NCBI GenBank assembly: GCA_035307785.1
Contig: DATGHS010000282.1
Coordinates: 1-35,387 of the forward strand
Length of the DNA: 35,387 bases
Direction: 5' to 3'
From: DATGHS01 sp035307785
Lineage (GTDB): Bacteria > Planctomycetota > Planctomycetia > Gemmatales > Gemmataceae
Shown here: piece by piece, positions 8,011 through 16,506 of the stretch
Layout of the letters: the number at the start of each line of letters is the position of its first letter
Numbering within the stretch: the stretch's first letter is position 1
Program-made: the position numbers and the translations under genes
The notes under the pieces: model-generated
The model's input: the letters and a program-made list of their open reading frames with translations, nothing else
The model's database searches: none
What the model was told of the DNA's origin: nothing

Positions 8011-8850
8011 CTATGCGGCCAGGCACTCTTGCAAGTGGCGAATGCCGTGGGCAATGTCGCGGATGCGGGCCGGCTGGTCACCCACTTCGCGTTCAATGCA
8101 AAGCGCACCGCGATAGCCGGCACTCTTCAGTTTTTGCACGAATTTCTTGATATTGACCTGGCCTTGGCCAAGCGGCACTTCTTCGCCCCATTGGCCGGGC
8201 ACGGTGGGCCGGTTTGCATCCTTCACATGCACGCTGCGAATATCGGGGCCCAGGATTTCCACCGCTCGAATGGGATCGCCCTTGTCATAAAGCAGCATGT
8301 TGGCCGGGTCGAAATTCACTTTCAGGTTCGGGCATTTGAGTTCATCCAAGGTAAGGCGCAGCAGCTCGGCAGTTTCTTGGCCGGTCTCGAATGCCACGGT
8401 AACGCCTTTCTCCTTCGCCAGTTGGCTGACCGTGGCAAGCGTATCGAGAAATGACTTGCGTTCGGGCCGGCGCGGCTCCGGGATAAAGCCGGCATGCAGC
8501 ATCATGTCGCTGAGTCCCAGCGCCTTCGTGCGGTTGAGCGCCCACTGGAAGCGCTCGAGCCGCTCGGGCCGCGTGGCCGGGTCGCCGAAGCCGCCCGTCT
8601 TTTGAATCGTCTGCGGCGACGTGTAATCCTCGCCCGGGAAGCCCAGCATGGTGCCGGTCATCGTGAAGCCGGCGGCCAAGGCGGCTTTCGGCATCGCCTC
8701 GCCTTCGTCCCAGGAAGCATGGTGCGGATCGCCACAGGCCAGCTGCACCACGTCGATGCCAAGCTGAATCATCAACTTTGTCAGTTCGGGAATGCTCTTC
8801 ACTTGCAGCGACCAACTGCACACGCCAATGGCTAGAGGAGGAATGCTCAT
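8011..8850 (-). CDS. Sugar phosphate isomerase/epimerase-like TIM-barrel protein
   Basis: The 279-residue protein belongs to the xylose isomerase-like TIM-barrel family (AP endonuclease 2 superfamily). Expected metal-ligand positions are visible at strand ends: Glu155 in AFETGQE, Asp181 in VNFDPANML, His208 in VHVKDANRP and Glu253 in CIERE. Such enzymes isomerise or epimerise sugars and inositol derivatives. The substrate cannot be read from sequence. There is no signal peptide or Tat motif, so it is probably cytoplasmic. The ATG at 8850 (MSIPPLAIGV) is the family-like start. The extra 11 residues of the longer open frame are not conserved in character. A perfect TATAAT lies about 45 bp upstream on the same strand. 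Confidence 0.9.
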   Translation of the reverse strand: MSIPPLAIGVCSWSLQVKSIPELTKLMIQLGIDVVQLACGDPHHASWDEGEAMPKAALAAGFTMTGTMLGFPGEDYTSPQTIQKTGGFGDPATRPERLERFQWALNRTKALGLSDMMLHAGFIPEPRRPERKSFLDTLATVSQLAKEKGVTVAFETGQETAELLRLTLDELKCPNLKVNFDPANMLLYDKGDPIRAVEILGPDIRSVHVKDANRPTVPGQWGEEVPLGQGQVNIKKFVQKLKSAGYRGALCIEREVGDQPARIRDIAHGIRHLQECLAA

Positions 8851-8894
8851 GGGGACCTTTCGGATATAGAAGCGATATTGCACTTTGGAGTTGG

Positions 8895-8900
8895 ATTATA
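8895..8900 (-). promoter_or_regulatory. Candidate -10 box for the TIM-barrel gene
   Basis: The minus strand reads TATAAT about 45 bases before the ATG at 8850. The -35 region at the expected distance is poor, so this is only a candidate sigma-70 type promoter. Confidence 0.35.
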
Positions 8901-8997
8901 AGCACTGGCCGCGCTGCCTAGAAGCCCCCAACCAGATGTCACCATCGTAATTGTTTGCGGTAGACTGGGGAAATTGTTAGGCTTAAGCATTGCGCCA

Positions 8998-11337
8998 TCA
9001 ATGTGAGCCTAATCGCTGAAAGAATCTCACTTTCACGAAATCGAACACGACAATGAACATTGCCAAAGCCAAGATCAACCCGGCAATCAACGCAGGACTT
9101 ATCCGGGCCATGAGAATGCCTTGAGTGGCCATGATGCTGACGATTACCACATCGGCAAACGTGCTAAGAAGCAACCAAGTGCCGGGAACCGAGGTCCAGA
9201 TGTGCCGGCGTTCCCGCAACAGATACACGGTTGCTTGGCCAGTCAGAACCAAGGCCACGAAGACCAGAGTTTGCAGTTCTTCCAATTCAAGATGAAGCCA
9301 ATCGCGTCCGACCAGAAAAACTGCAAATGTAAAGACCCACCAGCCCAATCCGAGCACCAGGCCGCTGATTGCCAGGGGCGGAATCTGCCAGCGGTCAGGC
9401 TTGCGCGAGAAGATGACACGGTCAGCAGCCAACGACATGGTGACAAAGTCGTTGGCAAACAATAGCAACAGAATGAGCCGCGGCGTGGTAACGAATTCTC
9501 CGGTCACGAGTAGGCCCAGACTCAAGAGCAGGGCAATCTGAATCGTCTTTACAATCTTGTTCAGTGTGTAGGTCAGCATCCTTTGATAAATGCACCGGCC
9601 GGTCTCGACCGCGGCCAGCACGCCGGCGAGCCCAGCCTCGATCAATACGATGCTGGCGGCCGCCTTGGCTACGTCGGTCGCATTCGCCACGGCAATGCCC
9701 ACTTCTGCTTGTTTCAATGCAGGAGCGTCATTTACTCCGTCGCCGGTCATGCCGACAACATGGCCGTCCTTTTGAAAGGCTTGAATCAGGCGGAACTTAT
9801 CTTCGGGATAAACGCCGGCAAAGACGGAGCAATCAAGAATCCCGCCTTTAGTCTCTCCTCGGAGGCTTTCGGCCGGACAAGTGCGGCCCTTGATTCCGAC
9901 CTGTGAAGCGACCGCCTGCGCGGTTGCCGAACTATCTCCTGTCACCATTACAGCTCGGACACCGAGATCGCTTAACTGTTGAATGACGGATTGAGAATCT
10001 TCTCTTGGCGGGTCTTGTAAGGCAACCAGGCCGGCAAGTTTCAAGTTAGCGCTCGGGCCAGCGGCAACTGCGAGGATGCGGCAACCCGTGCTTGCCAAAG
10101 CCTGCAACTCAGCGTCGGAGATTGCGGCAGCCTTCGTCAAAGTGCCGACAACGGCAGGAGCGCCTTTTATGACATGCAGAACCGTCCCGTCTTGAGAAAA
10201 GACGGCTTCGGATCGCTTCGTCGCTGGATCGAACGGGAAAAACTGAATGCAACGTGGTAGATTCGCAAGCAAATCGCGGCTTTTTGCAGCCTGCAGAATC
10301 GCGAGGTCGATTGGGTCTTGCGTGGATTCCTCGCAGGCTAGGGCCGCCAACCGAAGCAATTCATCTTCCGATTGAGGAGTAACTGCACGCAGTGATGCCA
10401 CGGCCAACTGATTTTTTGTGATGGTTCCGGTCTTGTCGCTACATAGCACGTCCATCGCCGCTGCCTCTTCAATGGCCGAGAGCCGCGTGACCAACACGCC
10501 ACGCCTGGCCAAATCGAGCGAGCCGAGAGCACCGGCCAGGGTGTATGTCGCAGGCAGGGCCACTGGAACCGAAGCGATCAAAAGGATGAGAGCAAAAGGA
10601 ACGATCTCGCTCCAAGAGATGTGCGTCGCCGCAGCGTATATCAAAATGACGATGACTAGAAATACGTCCATCACGACCAGGTATTTGACGATGGCTAGAA
10701 TCACATTTTCAAGATGACTCAGCGTCTTCGCTGCGTGAACCAGCTCGGCAGTCTTGCCGAAGAAGGTTCGTGATCCCGTGGCGGATACTTCGCCAGTGGC
10801 CTCACCGCGTTGGACCACGCTGCCCGCGTAAGCGGTCTTCCCTGGGCCAACTTCGATCGGAATGGATTCGCCGGTCAAAGTGGACTGATCGGACAGTATT
10901 TGCCCGTTGTGAAGATGCAGGTCCGCCGGCACAAAGTCGCCGACGCGTACGTGAACGACGTCGCCCGGGACCAGGTTTTGAGCCAAGATCTCTTGCCACA
11001 AACCATCGCGCCGGACTCGCACCTGGACCGCGAGGCGCTGGCGCAAGAGTGACAGAGCGTTGCTGGCCCGACGCTCCTGGAAAAAGCTCAGCAGGGCATT
11101 CAAAACAAGCAGTGTGCCGATGACGACGGCTTGCGTGAATTTTCCGAGAGCAAGTTCCAGGACAAGGGTGACCTCAAGCATCCATGGCACCGGCGACCAG
11201 AACTTACGCAAAATCAGCAGCACCGGATGGGGACGTTCTTCTGCTACGGCATTGGGGCCGTACTGACGAAGTCTTTCCTCGGCTTGCTGGCTCGTCAAGC
11301 CGGCCTTCCGGAGTTGATCGGTCGCCACGCTCAACAT
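8998..11337 (-). CDS. Plasma-membrane proton-efflux P-type ATPase (type IIIA)
   Basis: This integral membrane ATPase of 779 residues probably exports protons and so energises the membrane or controls pH. Motifs are the actuator TGES (155-158), the M4 sequence PVALP (258-262, typical of P3A pumps), phosphorylation motif DKTGT (Asp301), the nucleotide-binding KGAP (391-394) and the hinge TGDGVNDAP (531-539). About ten membrane segments flank these. The N-terminus lacks heavy-metal CxxC domains. Length and the LTSQQAEERLRQYGPNAV opening fit bacterial relatives of fungal Pma1. The ATG at 11337 is chosen because AAGGAG lies five bases upstream. The longer frame to 11436 has no such site. It is divergent from argB. 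Confidence 0.95.
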   Translation of the reverse strand: MLSVATDQLRKAGLTSQQAEERLRQYGPNAVAEERPHPVLLILRKFWSPVPWMLEVTLVLELALGKFTQAVVIGTLLVLNALLSFFQERRASNALSLLRQRLAVQVRVRRDGLWQEILAQNLVPGDVVHVRVGDFVPADLHLHNGQILSDQSTLTGESIPIEVGPGKTAYAGSVVQRGEATGEVSATGSRTFFGKTAELVHAAKTLSHLENVILAIVKYLVVMDVFLVIVILIYAAATHISWSEIVPFALILLIASVPVALPATYTLAGALGSLDLARRGVLVTRLSAIEEAAAMDVLCSDKTGTITKNQLAVASLRAVTPQSEDELLRLAALACEESTQDPIDLAILQAAKSRDLLANLPRCIQFFPFDPATKRSEAVFSQDGTVLHVIKGAPAVVGTLTKAAAISDAELQALASTGCRILAVAAGPSANLKLAGLVALQDPPREDSQSVIQQLSDLGVRAVMVTGDSSATAQAVASQVGIKGRTCPAESLRGETKGGILDCSVFAGVYPEDKFRLIQAFQKDGHVVGMTGDGVNDAPALKQAEVGIAVANATDVAKAAASIVLIEAGLAGVLAAVETGRCIYQRMLTYTLNKIVKTIQIALLLSLGLLVTGEFVTTPRLILLLLFANDFVTMSLAADRVIFSRKPDRWQIPPLAISGLVLGLGWWVFTFAVFLVGRDWLHLELEELQTLVFVALVLTGQATVYLLRERRHIWTSVPGTWLLLSTFADVVIVSIMATQGILMARISPALIAGLILALAMFIVVFDFVKVRFFQRLGSH

Positions 11338-11443
11338 CGGCACTCCTTCCGTTGATCTTCCAATGTAATAAAAGCTTGGAGCACCAGCGAGGGCGATGCC
11401 GCCCTCCGTCACCGATTCAGCGCTCGTGCGCGGCATTCCGCCA

Positions 11444-11472
11444 TTGACATCCCCTTCCGGCGCGCCTACGCT
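11444..11472 (+). promoter_or_regulatory. Candidate sigma-70 promoter of argB
   Basis: A perfect TTGACA at 11444-11449 is followed after 17 nt by TACGCT at 11467-11472. Transcription would start near 11479, about 25 nt before the ATG at 11505. This also argues against the TTG at 11484 as the argB start. Confidence 0.5.
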
Positions 11473-11504
11473 TATTCTTTTGCTTGTCCCCGGCTGGGCC
11501 TGGG

Positions 11505-12383
11505 ATGGACGATGCCATACGCAAAGCGGACGTCCTGATCGAAGCGCTCGCTTACATCCGCACGTTTCACGATCGCCGCACGGTCATCAAGCTGGGCGGC
11601 AGTGTCCTGGAAGAACCCGGCGCGCTGCGCACCATGCTGCAGGACGTCGTTTTCATGGCCGCGGTGGGCATGCGGCCAGTACTCGTTCATGGCGGCGGCA
11701 AACCGATCGACCGGGCGATGGCCGCATCCGGCCTGCAGCCCCGCAAGATCCAGGGCCGGCGTTATACAGATGAAGCCACGCTCGAGATCGTCGTCCAGAT
11801 TCTCTGCCATGAAATCAATGCCGAGATCGTCTCGCTTATTCGCCAGTTGAGCGGCCGCGCGGTCGGTTTGCATTCCGGGTCGATGCAGGCATTGTTTGGC
11901 GAAAAGTTGCTTTTACCAGGCGAAAAGGGGGAACTTATCGACCTCGGCCGCGTGGGCAAGGTGACGCGCGTCGATCGCGGACTAATCGATGACTTTTGCG
12001 CCGGCGGCGTGGTTCCGGTTATTCCCTGCGTCGCGATTGATGCGGACGGTAAGTGGCTCAATGTGAATGCGGACACCGCGGCGGCTGCCGTCGCCGCGAG
12101 CCTGAATGCTGAGAAGTTAATGTTCCTGAGCGATACGCCGGGTATCCTTGCGGACCGCGCGAACCCCGCGTCCCTGCTGCCGTGTCTGGATGCCATGGAT
12201 TGCACCCGCCTCATCCAACAAGGCGTCATCGACAGCGGCATGATCCCGAAAGTCGAAGCTTGTCTCGACGCGCTCCGGGCCGGCGTCCGCAAAACGCACC
12301 TGATCGACGGCCGGCTCAGGCATTCCTTGCTTCTCGAAATCTTCACGCACAAGGGCGTGGGCACCGAAATAACTCTTAAATAG
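11505..12383 (+). CDS. argB: Acetylglutamate kinase
   Basis: The enzyme phosphorylates N-acetyl-L-glutamate with ATP, the second step of arginine synthesis, in the cytoplasm. The 292 residues are typical. Visible motifs are VIKLGGSV (Lys29 and the glycines hold phosphate), PVLVHGGGKPID (62-65 HGGG), the SLNAEKLMFLSDTPGIL region for nucleotide binding, and MIPKVEACLDALRAGV near the C-terminus, ending in THKGVGTEI. It is divergent from the proton ATPase gene and heads the argB-argD-argF-rph run. A TTGACA promoter lies upstream. The N-terminal helix DDAIRKADVLIEAL before the kinase core is longer than in E. coli ArgB. Such an extension is known from arginine-inhibited hexameric ArgB enzymes, so feedback inhibition by arginine is a reasonable inference. 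Confidence 0.97.
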   Translation: MDDAIRKADVLIEALAYIRTFHDRRTVIKLGGSVLEEPGALRTMLQDVVFMAAVGMRPVLVHGGGKPIDRAMAASGLQPRKIQGRRYTDEATLEIVVQILCHEINAEIVSLIRQLSGRAVGLHSGSMQALFGEKLLLPGEKGELIDLGRVGKVTRVDRGLIDDFCAGGVVPVIPCVAIDADGKWLNVNADTAAAAVAASLNAEKLMFLSDTPGILADRANPASLLPCLDAMDCTRLIQQGVIDSGMIPKVEACLDALRAGVRKTHLIDGRLRHSLLLEIFTHKGVGTEITLK

Positions 12384-12386
12384 TTA

Positions 12387-12446
12387 GTGGCGAGTAATGA
12401 GGGGTGAGTGGTCAACGCCGACCACTCACCCCTCACTACCCGCCAC
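12387..12446. repeat. Inverted repeat between argB and argD
   Basis: The arms 12387-12413 and 12420-12446 are 27 bp each with two mismatches and a 6-nt loop (AACGCC). It starts 3 bp after the argB stop and ends 11 bp before the argD ATG, leaving little room for a Shine-Dalgarno site. It may stop or attenuate transcription between argB and argD, or be a mobile repeat. Confidence 0.88.
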
Positions 12447-12457
12447 GCACCACTCAC

Positions 12458-13654
12458 ATGAATTCATCATCCGACGTAATCAGCCAATTCCAGAAATACG
12501 TAATCGGCAACTATACGCGCTACCCGGTGTGCCTGGTGCGCGGCGAAGGTTCGTTAGTGTGGGATGCCGAGGGCAAACGCTATCTCGATTTCTTTCCCGG
12601 TTGGGGCTGTAACCTGTTCGGCCATTGCCCCCCGCGCGTGGTTGAGGCGGTGCGTGAACAAGTCGGCCAATTGATCCACGTGCCGAACACCTGGTACATG
12701 GAGGCGCAAGGTCAACTGGGTCAGGCGCTCGTCGAGCGTGCCGGTTTCGATGGCAAGTGCTTCTTCTGCAACAGCGGCACCGAGGCGAATGAGGCAGCCA
12801 TCAAGCTGGCCCGGCTCAACGGGCAGGCCGAAAAGCGCTACAAGATCGTTACCATGCTCAACAGCTTCCATGGGCGAACCATGGGAGCACTGAGCGCCAC
12901 AGCCCAACCGAAGTATCACCAGGGTGTCGAGCCCATGCTGGCCGGCTTTCGGTACGCGCCTTTCGGCGATCTCGACGCCGTCGCCAAGCTTATTGACAAC
13001 GAAACCATCGCCATTATGCTCGAGCCCGTCCAGGGGGAAGGCGGCATCAATCTACCGCCGGCGGGATACCTGGAAGCGCTGCGCGAATTGGCTGACAAAC
13101 ACAAATTGCTATTGATTTTCGATGAAGTGCAATCCGGCATGGGCCGCACGGGTAAGTGGTATGCCTTCCAGAACTGGGAGGTGTCGCCGGATATTATCAC
13201 GCTGGCAAAAGCGCTTGCCGGCGGTGTGGCCTGCGGCGGATTAATAGCGAAATCCAACGTGGCTGAGAAGCTCAAGCCCGGCACTCACGCGGCTACTTTC
13301 GGAGGGAACCCCATCGCGTGCCGGGCCGCGCTCGCCGCCATCGACACCATCGAAGCGGAAGGCTTGCTGGCCCGGGCCGGCTGGCTCGAGCAGCAATTCC
13401 GCACGCGGTTAGAAGCCCTCCAGGGCCGATCGAACCTGATTCGCGAAGTGCGCATCAAGGGGGCGATGATCGGCATCGAACTCGCTGTGCCCGGCGCCGG
13501 CATCGTCCAAAAATGCCTGGAACGCGGCCTGCTCATCAACTGCACGCACAACACAGTGCTGCGGTTGTTGCCGGCGCTGAATCTGCCCTATGATTTACTA
13601 GATGAAGGCTGCTCGGTCTTAGAGGACGTGGTGCTGAATTTCTCGGCGAGATGA
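12458..13654 (+). CDS. argD: Acetylornithine aminotransferase
   Basis: This PLP enzyme converts N-acetylglutamate semialdehyde to N-acetylornithine with glutamate as amino donor. It is in aminotransferase class III and has 398 residues, as expected. Motifs are NSGTEANE (105-112), NSFHGRTMGALS, the PLP-binding FDEVQSGMGRTG (Asp222) and the Schiff-base Lys251 in LAKALAGG. TFGGNPIACRAA near the C-terminal third is also standard. The ATG at 12458 lies just after an inverted repeat. The longer open frame to 12404 would translate that repeat and is rejected. It lies 74 bp downstream of argB. A terminator-like hairpin follows its stop. Confidence 0.97.
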   Translation: MNSSSDVISQFQKYVIGNYTRYPVCLVRGEGSLVWDAEGKRYLDFFPGWGCNLFGHCPPRVVEAVREQVGQLIHVPNTWYMEAQGQLGQALVERAGFDGKCFFCNSGTEANEAAIKLARLNGQAEKRYKIVTMLNSFHGRTMGALSATAQPKYHQGVEPMLAGFRYAPFGDLDAVAKLIDNETIAIMLEPVQGEGGINLPPAGYLEALRELADKHKLLLIFDEVQSGMGRTGKWYAFQNWEVSPDIITLAKALAGGVACGGLIAKSNVAEKLKPGTHAATFGGNPIACRAALAAIDTIEAEGLLARAGWLEQQFRTRLEALQGRSNLIREVRIKGAMIGIELAVPGAGIVQKCLERGLLINCTHNTVLRLLPALNLPYDLLDEGCSVLEDVVLNFSAR

Positions 13655-13658
13655 TTTC

Positions 13659-13689
13659 CCGGCGAGCTAAAGTTGTTTTGGCTCGCCGG
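13659..13689 (+). terminator. Intrinsic terminator-like hairpin after argD
   Basis: CCGGCGAGC (13659-13667) pairs with GCTCGCCGG (13681-13689) across a 13-nt loop, followed by TTTTCTTTTT. It sits between the argD stop and the argF ATG. It implies partial termination, or separate or attenuated expression, within the arginine cluster. Confidence 0.75.
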
Positions 13690-13719
13690 TTTTCTTTTTC
13701 CCCAATGCGTGTGATAGCC

Positions 13720-14633
<914 letters not shown>

Positions 14634-14634
<1 letters not shown>

Positions 14635-14706
14635 GTGTCAGGTGTCAGGAGTCAGGAATCATGCGGATCCTCCTGACCCCTGACCCCTGACCCCTGACTC
14701 CTGATT
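14634..14706. repeat. Palindromic array of 7-bp units between argF and rph
   Basis: Four 7-bp units of the form GGNNTCA run from 14634 to 14661 (GGTGTCA twice, GGAGTCA, GGAATCA). Five inverse units run from 14672 to 14706 (CCTGACC three times, CCTGACT, CCTGATT). The outer unit of each arm mirrors the other imperfectly, so the array can fold into stems with sliding register. It abuts the argF stop and ends 7 bp before the rph ATG. Confidence 0.85.
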
Positions 14707-14713
14707 CCCGATC

Positions 14714-15445
14714 ATGCGTTCCGACAACCGCAAACCCGATGAATTGCGTCCGCTGCGCTTTCAGCGGAAATATACCCGACACGCGCCCGGCAGCGTCTTG
14801 GTGCGCATGGGGCGCACCGTCGTCTTGTGTACTTGTTGTGTCGAGCTGGCCGTGCCGCCGTTCCTCGTCGGCAAGGGCCGGGGTTGGCTCACGGCCGAAT
14901 ACGGCATGCTTCCCGGTTCGACGGCCGGTCGCAAGCCGCGCGACAAGGGCGGTAAAGTGGATGGTCGCAGCGTCGAGATTCAGCGCTTGATCGGTCGCAG
15001 CTTAAGAGCGGTGGTTGATTTGTCCAAACTCGGCGAACGGACGCTCTGGCTCGATTGCGATGTGCTTGAAGCCGACGGCGGCACGCGCACCGCGTCCATC
15101 AATGGCGCCTACGTGGCGTTGATTGACGCGTTATCCACGCTCAAGAAAGTGATCGGCCCGGCGTCGAACGTCGTTACCGGCAGCGTCGCGGCCATCAGCG
15201 TTGGCATCTGCAATGGGCAGGAATGGCTCGACCTTTGTTACGAAGAAGACCGCGATGCCGAAGTCGATCTGAATCTCGTGATGACCGGCGACGGGCAGTT
15301 TATCGAAATACAGGGAACAGGCGAAGAAGCCACCTTCACACGCGCTCAGCTGGATCGATTACTGCACCTGGGCCAGCACGGCATTGAAAAGATCACCGTG
15401 GCCCAAAAGAAGGCACTCGGCCCGGCCTGGCCGTTCGCAAAGTAA
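14714..15445 (+). CDS. rph: Ribonuclease PH
   Basis: This is a phosphate-dependent 3' to 5' exoribonuclease that trims tRNA precursor 3' ends in the cytoplasm as a hexameric ring. The 243 residues match the family. The N-terminus DELRPLRFQRKYTRHAPGSV, the WLTAEYGMLPGST loop, DGRSVEIQRLIGRSLR (83-98) and the phosphate-binding GGTRTASINGAYVAL (Arg125 in GTRT) are all present, as is the late catalytic DLCYEEDRDAEVDLN. It lies 79 bp behind argF. The gap is entirely occupied by a palindromic 7-bp array, leaving no obvious Shine-Dalgarno site. Placement after arg genes has no evident functional reason and may only reflect lineage gene order. Confidence 0.97.
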   Translation: MRSDNRKPDELRPLRFQRKYTRHAPGSVLVRMGRTVVLCTCCVELAVPPFLVGKGRGWLTAEYGMLPGSTAGRKPRDKGGKVDGRSVEIQRLIGRSLRAVVDLSKLGERTLWLDCDVLEADGGTRTASINGAYVALIDALSTLKKVIGPASNVVTGSVAAISVGICNGQEWLDLCYEEDRDAEVDLNLVMTGDGQFIEIQGTGEEATFTRAQLDRLLHLGQHGIEKITVAQKKALGPAWPFAK

Positions 15446-15498
15446 TTAAAGTAGTGAGACAACACGCCCGCCCCGCTCCAAATCTTCCGACAGCTGGC

Positions 15499-15528
15499 TT
15501 GACAGACCAGAAATCTCGCCGATAAAGT
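15499..15528 (+). promoter_or_regulatory. Candidate promoter for the metallophosphoesterase gene
   Basis: TTGACA at 15499-15504 is followed after 18 nt by TAAAGT at 15523-15528. It lies about 70 bp upstream of the GTG start at 15601, in an otherwise featureless gap after rph. Confidence 0.4.
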
Positions 15529-15600
15529 GATACAATTGTTTGGAATCGATGAATCTAAGCCCGTGATCGAGTCGGCAGCCAGCAAATAAGGAATTCGGGT

Positions 15601-16350
15601 GTGAAAGCCATAATCAGCGATATCCACAGCAATTTGGAGGCGCTGCAAGCTGTTCTGAAGGACATAGAATCGCAAAGCGTGACGGACATTTACTGCTTGG
15701 GCGACGTCGTTGGGTACGGCCCCAATCCGCGGGAGTGCATCGACCTGGTAATGAAGCATTGCCAGGTTGTCCTGCTGGGCAATCACGACCAGGGCGCCAT
15801 GTTCGATCCCGAAGGTTTCAACCCTTCTGCCGAACGAGCCATTTTCTGGACCCGGCAACAGCTGGAATTGGCCGACGGCAACCGCCCGCAAAAGGAAAAA
15901 CGCTGGGAGTTCCTGGCCGAACGGCCGCGCCAGCACCGCGAAGACGCGCACCTCTACGTTCACGGCTCGGCCCGCAATCCCTTGAATGAATACGTCTTTC
16001 CGGAAGACATTTACAATCAGCGGAAACTGGAGCGCATCTTCGCCCTGGTCGAGCGCTACTGTTTCCAGGGTCACACCCACGTGCCTGGGATATTTACCGA
16101 GAACTATCAGTTCCTGAGCCCGGAAGACGTCGACAGCAACTACAAGCTCGACGGCCACAAGACGCTGTGCAACGTGGGCGCCGTCGGCCAGCCGCGTGAC
16201 GGCAACTGGCGCGCCTGCTACGTGATGCTCGACGACGACACGATCCGCTACCGCCGCGTGGAATATGATGTCGAATCCACGATCCGCAAGATCTACGCCG
16301 TTCCGGACCTGGAGAACTTTCTTGGCGACCGCCTCCGCGAAGGCCGCTGA
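15601..16350 (+). CDS. Metallophosphoesterase (calcineurin-like phosphatase)
   Basis: This cytoplasmic di-metal phosphoesterase has 249 residues. The metal-binding motifs occur in order: SDIH (Asp7, His9), GDVVGYGPNP (Asp35), GNHD (60-63), HGS and GHTHVPG. It resembles YfcE and other small phosphodiesterases or protein phosphatases of the family. The actual substrate, which could be a cyclic nucleotide, phosphodiester or phosphoprotein, cannot be told. The start is GTG at 15601 with AAGGA about 11 bases upstream, and the conserved strand begins immediately (KAIISDIHSN), so no earlier start is needed. A hairpin with a short T-run follows the gene. A long antisense frame covers it but has no family features. 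Confidence 0.93.
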   Translation: MKAIISDIHSNLEALQAVLKDIESQSVTDIYCLGDVVGYGPNPRECIDLVMKHCQVVLLGNHDQGAMFDPEGFNPSAERAIFWTRQQLELADGNRPQKEKRWEFLAERPRQHREDAHLYVHGSARNPLNEYVFPEDIYNQRKLERIFALVERYCFQGHTHVPGIFTENYQFLSPEDVDSNYKLDGHKTLCNVGAVGQPRDGNWRACYVMLDDDTIRYRRVEYDVESTIRKIYAVPDLENFLGDRLREGR

Positions 16351-16448
16351 ACTCCGGCAGCGCGGCGACCGCCCTGCTGCGTGAAATGGCCCCAAGCCAG
16401 ACGTTTCTGTCACTGCAACATAAGCTAATATTTTGCAAACTGAGCAAG

Positions 16449-16475
16449 GCCCACGGACTTCCGTCCGTGGGCTTT
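16449..16475 (+). terminator. Terminator-like hairpin upstream of the halogenase-like gene
   Basis: GCCCACGGAC (16449-16458) pairs perfectly with GTCCGTGGGC (16463-16472) over a TTCC loop, then TTT. It ends the metallophosphoesterase transcript, although the T-run is short. Confidence 0.6.
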
Positions 16476-16506
16476 CCTGCGTTTACCTGTCTTGAAGGAT
16501 CTTCTC

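Noticed and set aside
15346..16413. Minus-strand open frame of 355 codons covering the metallophosphoesterase
   Set aside because: It is antisense to a gene with all metal-binding motifs, has no recognisable domain and also spans the rph end.
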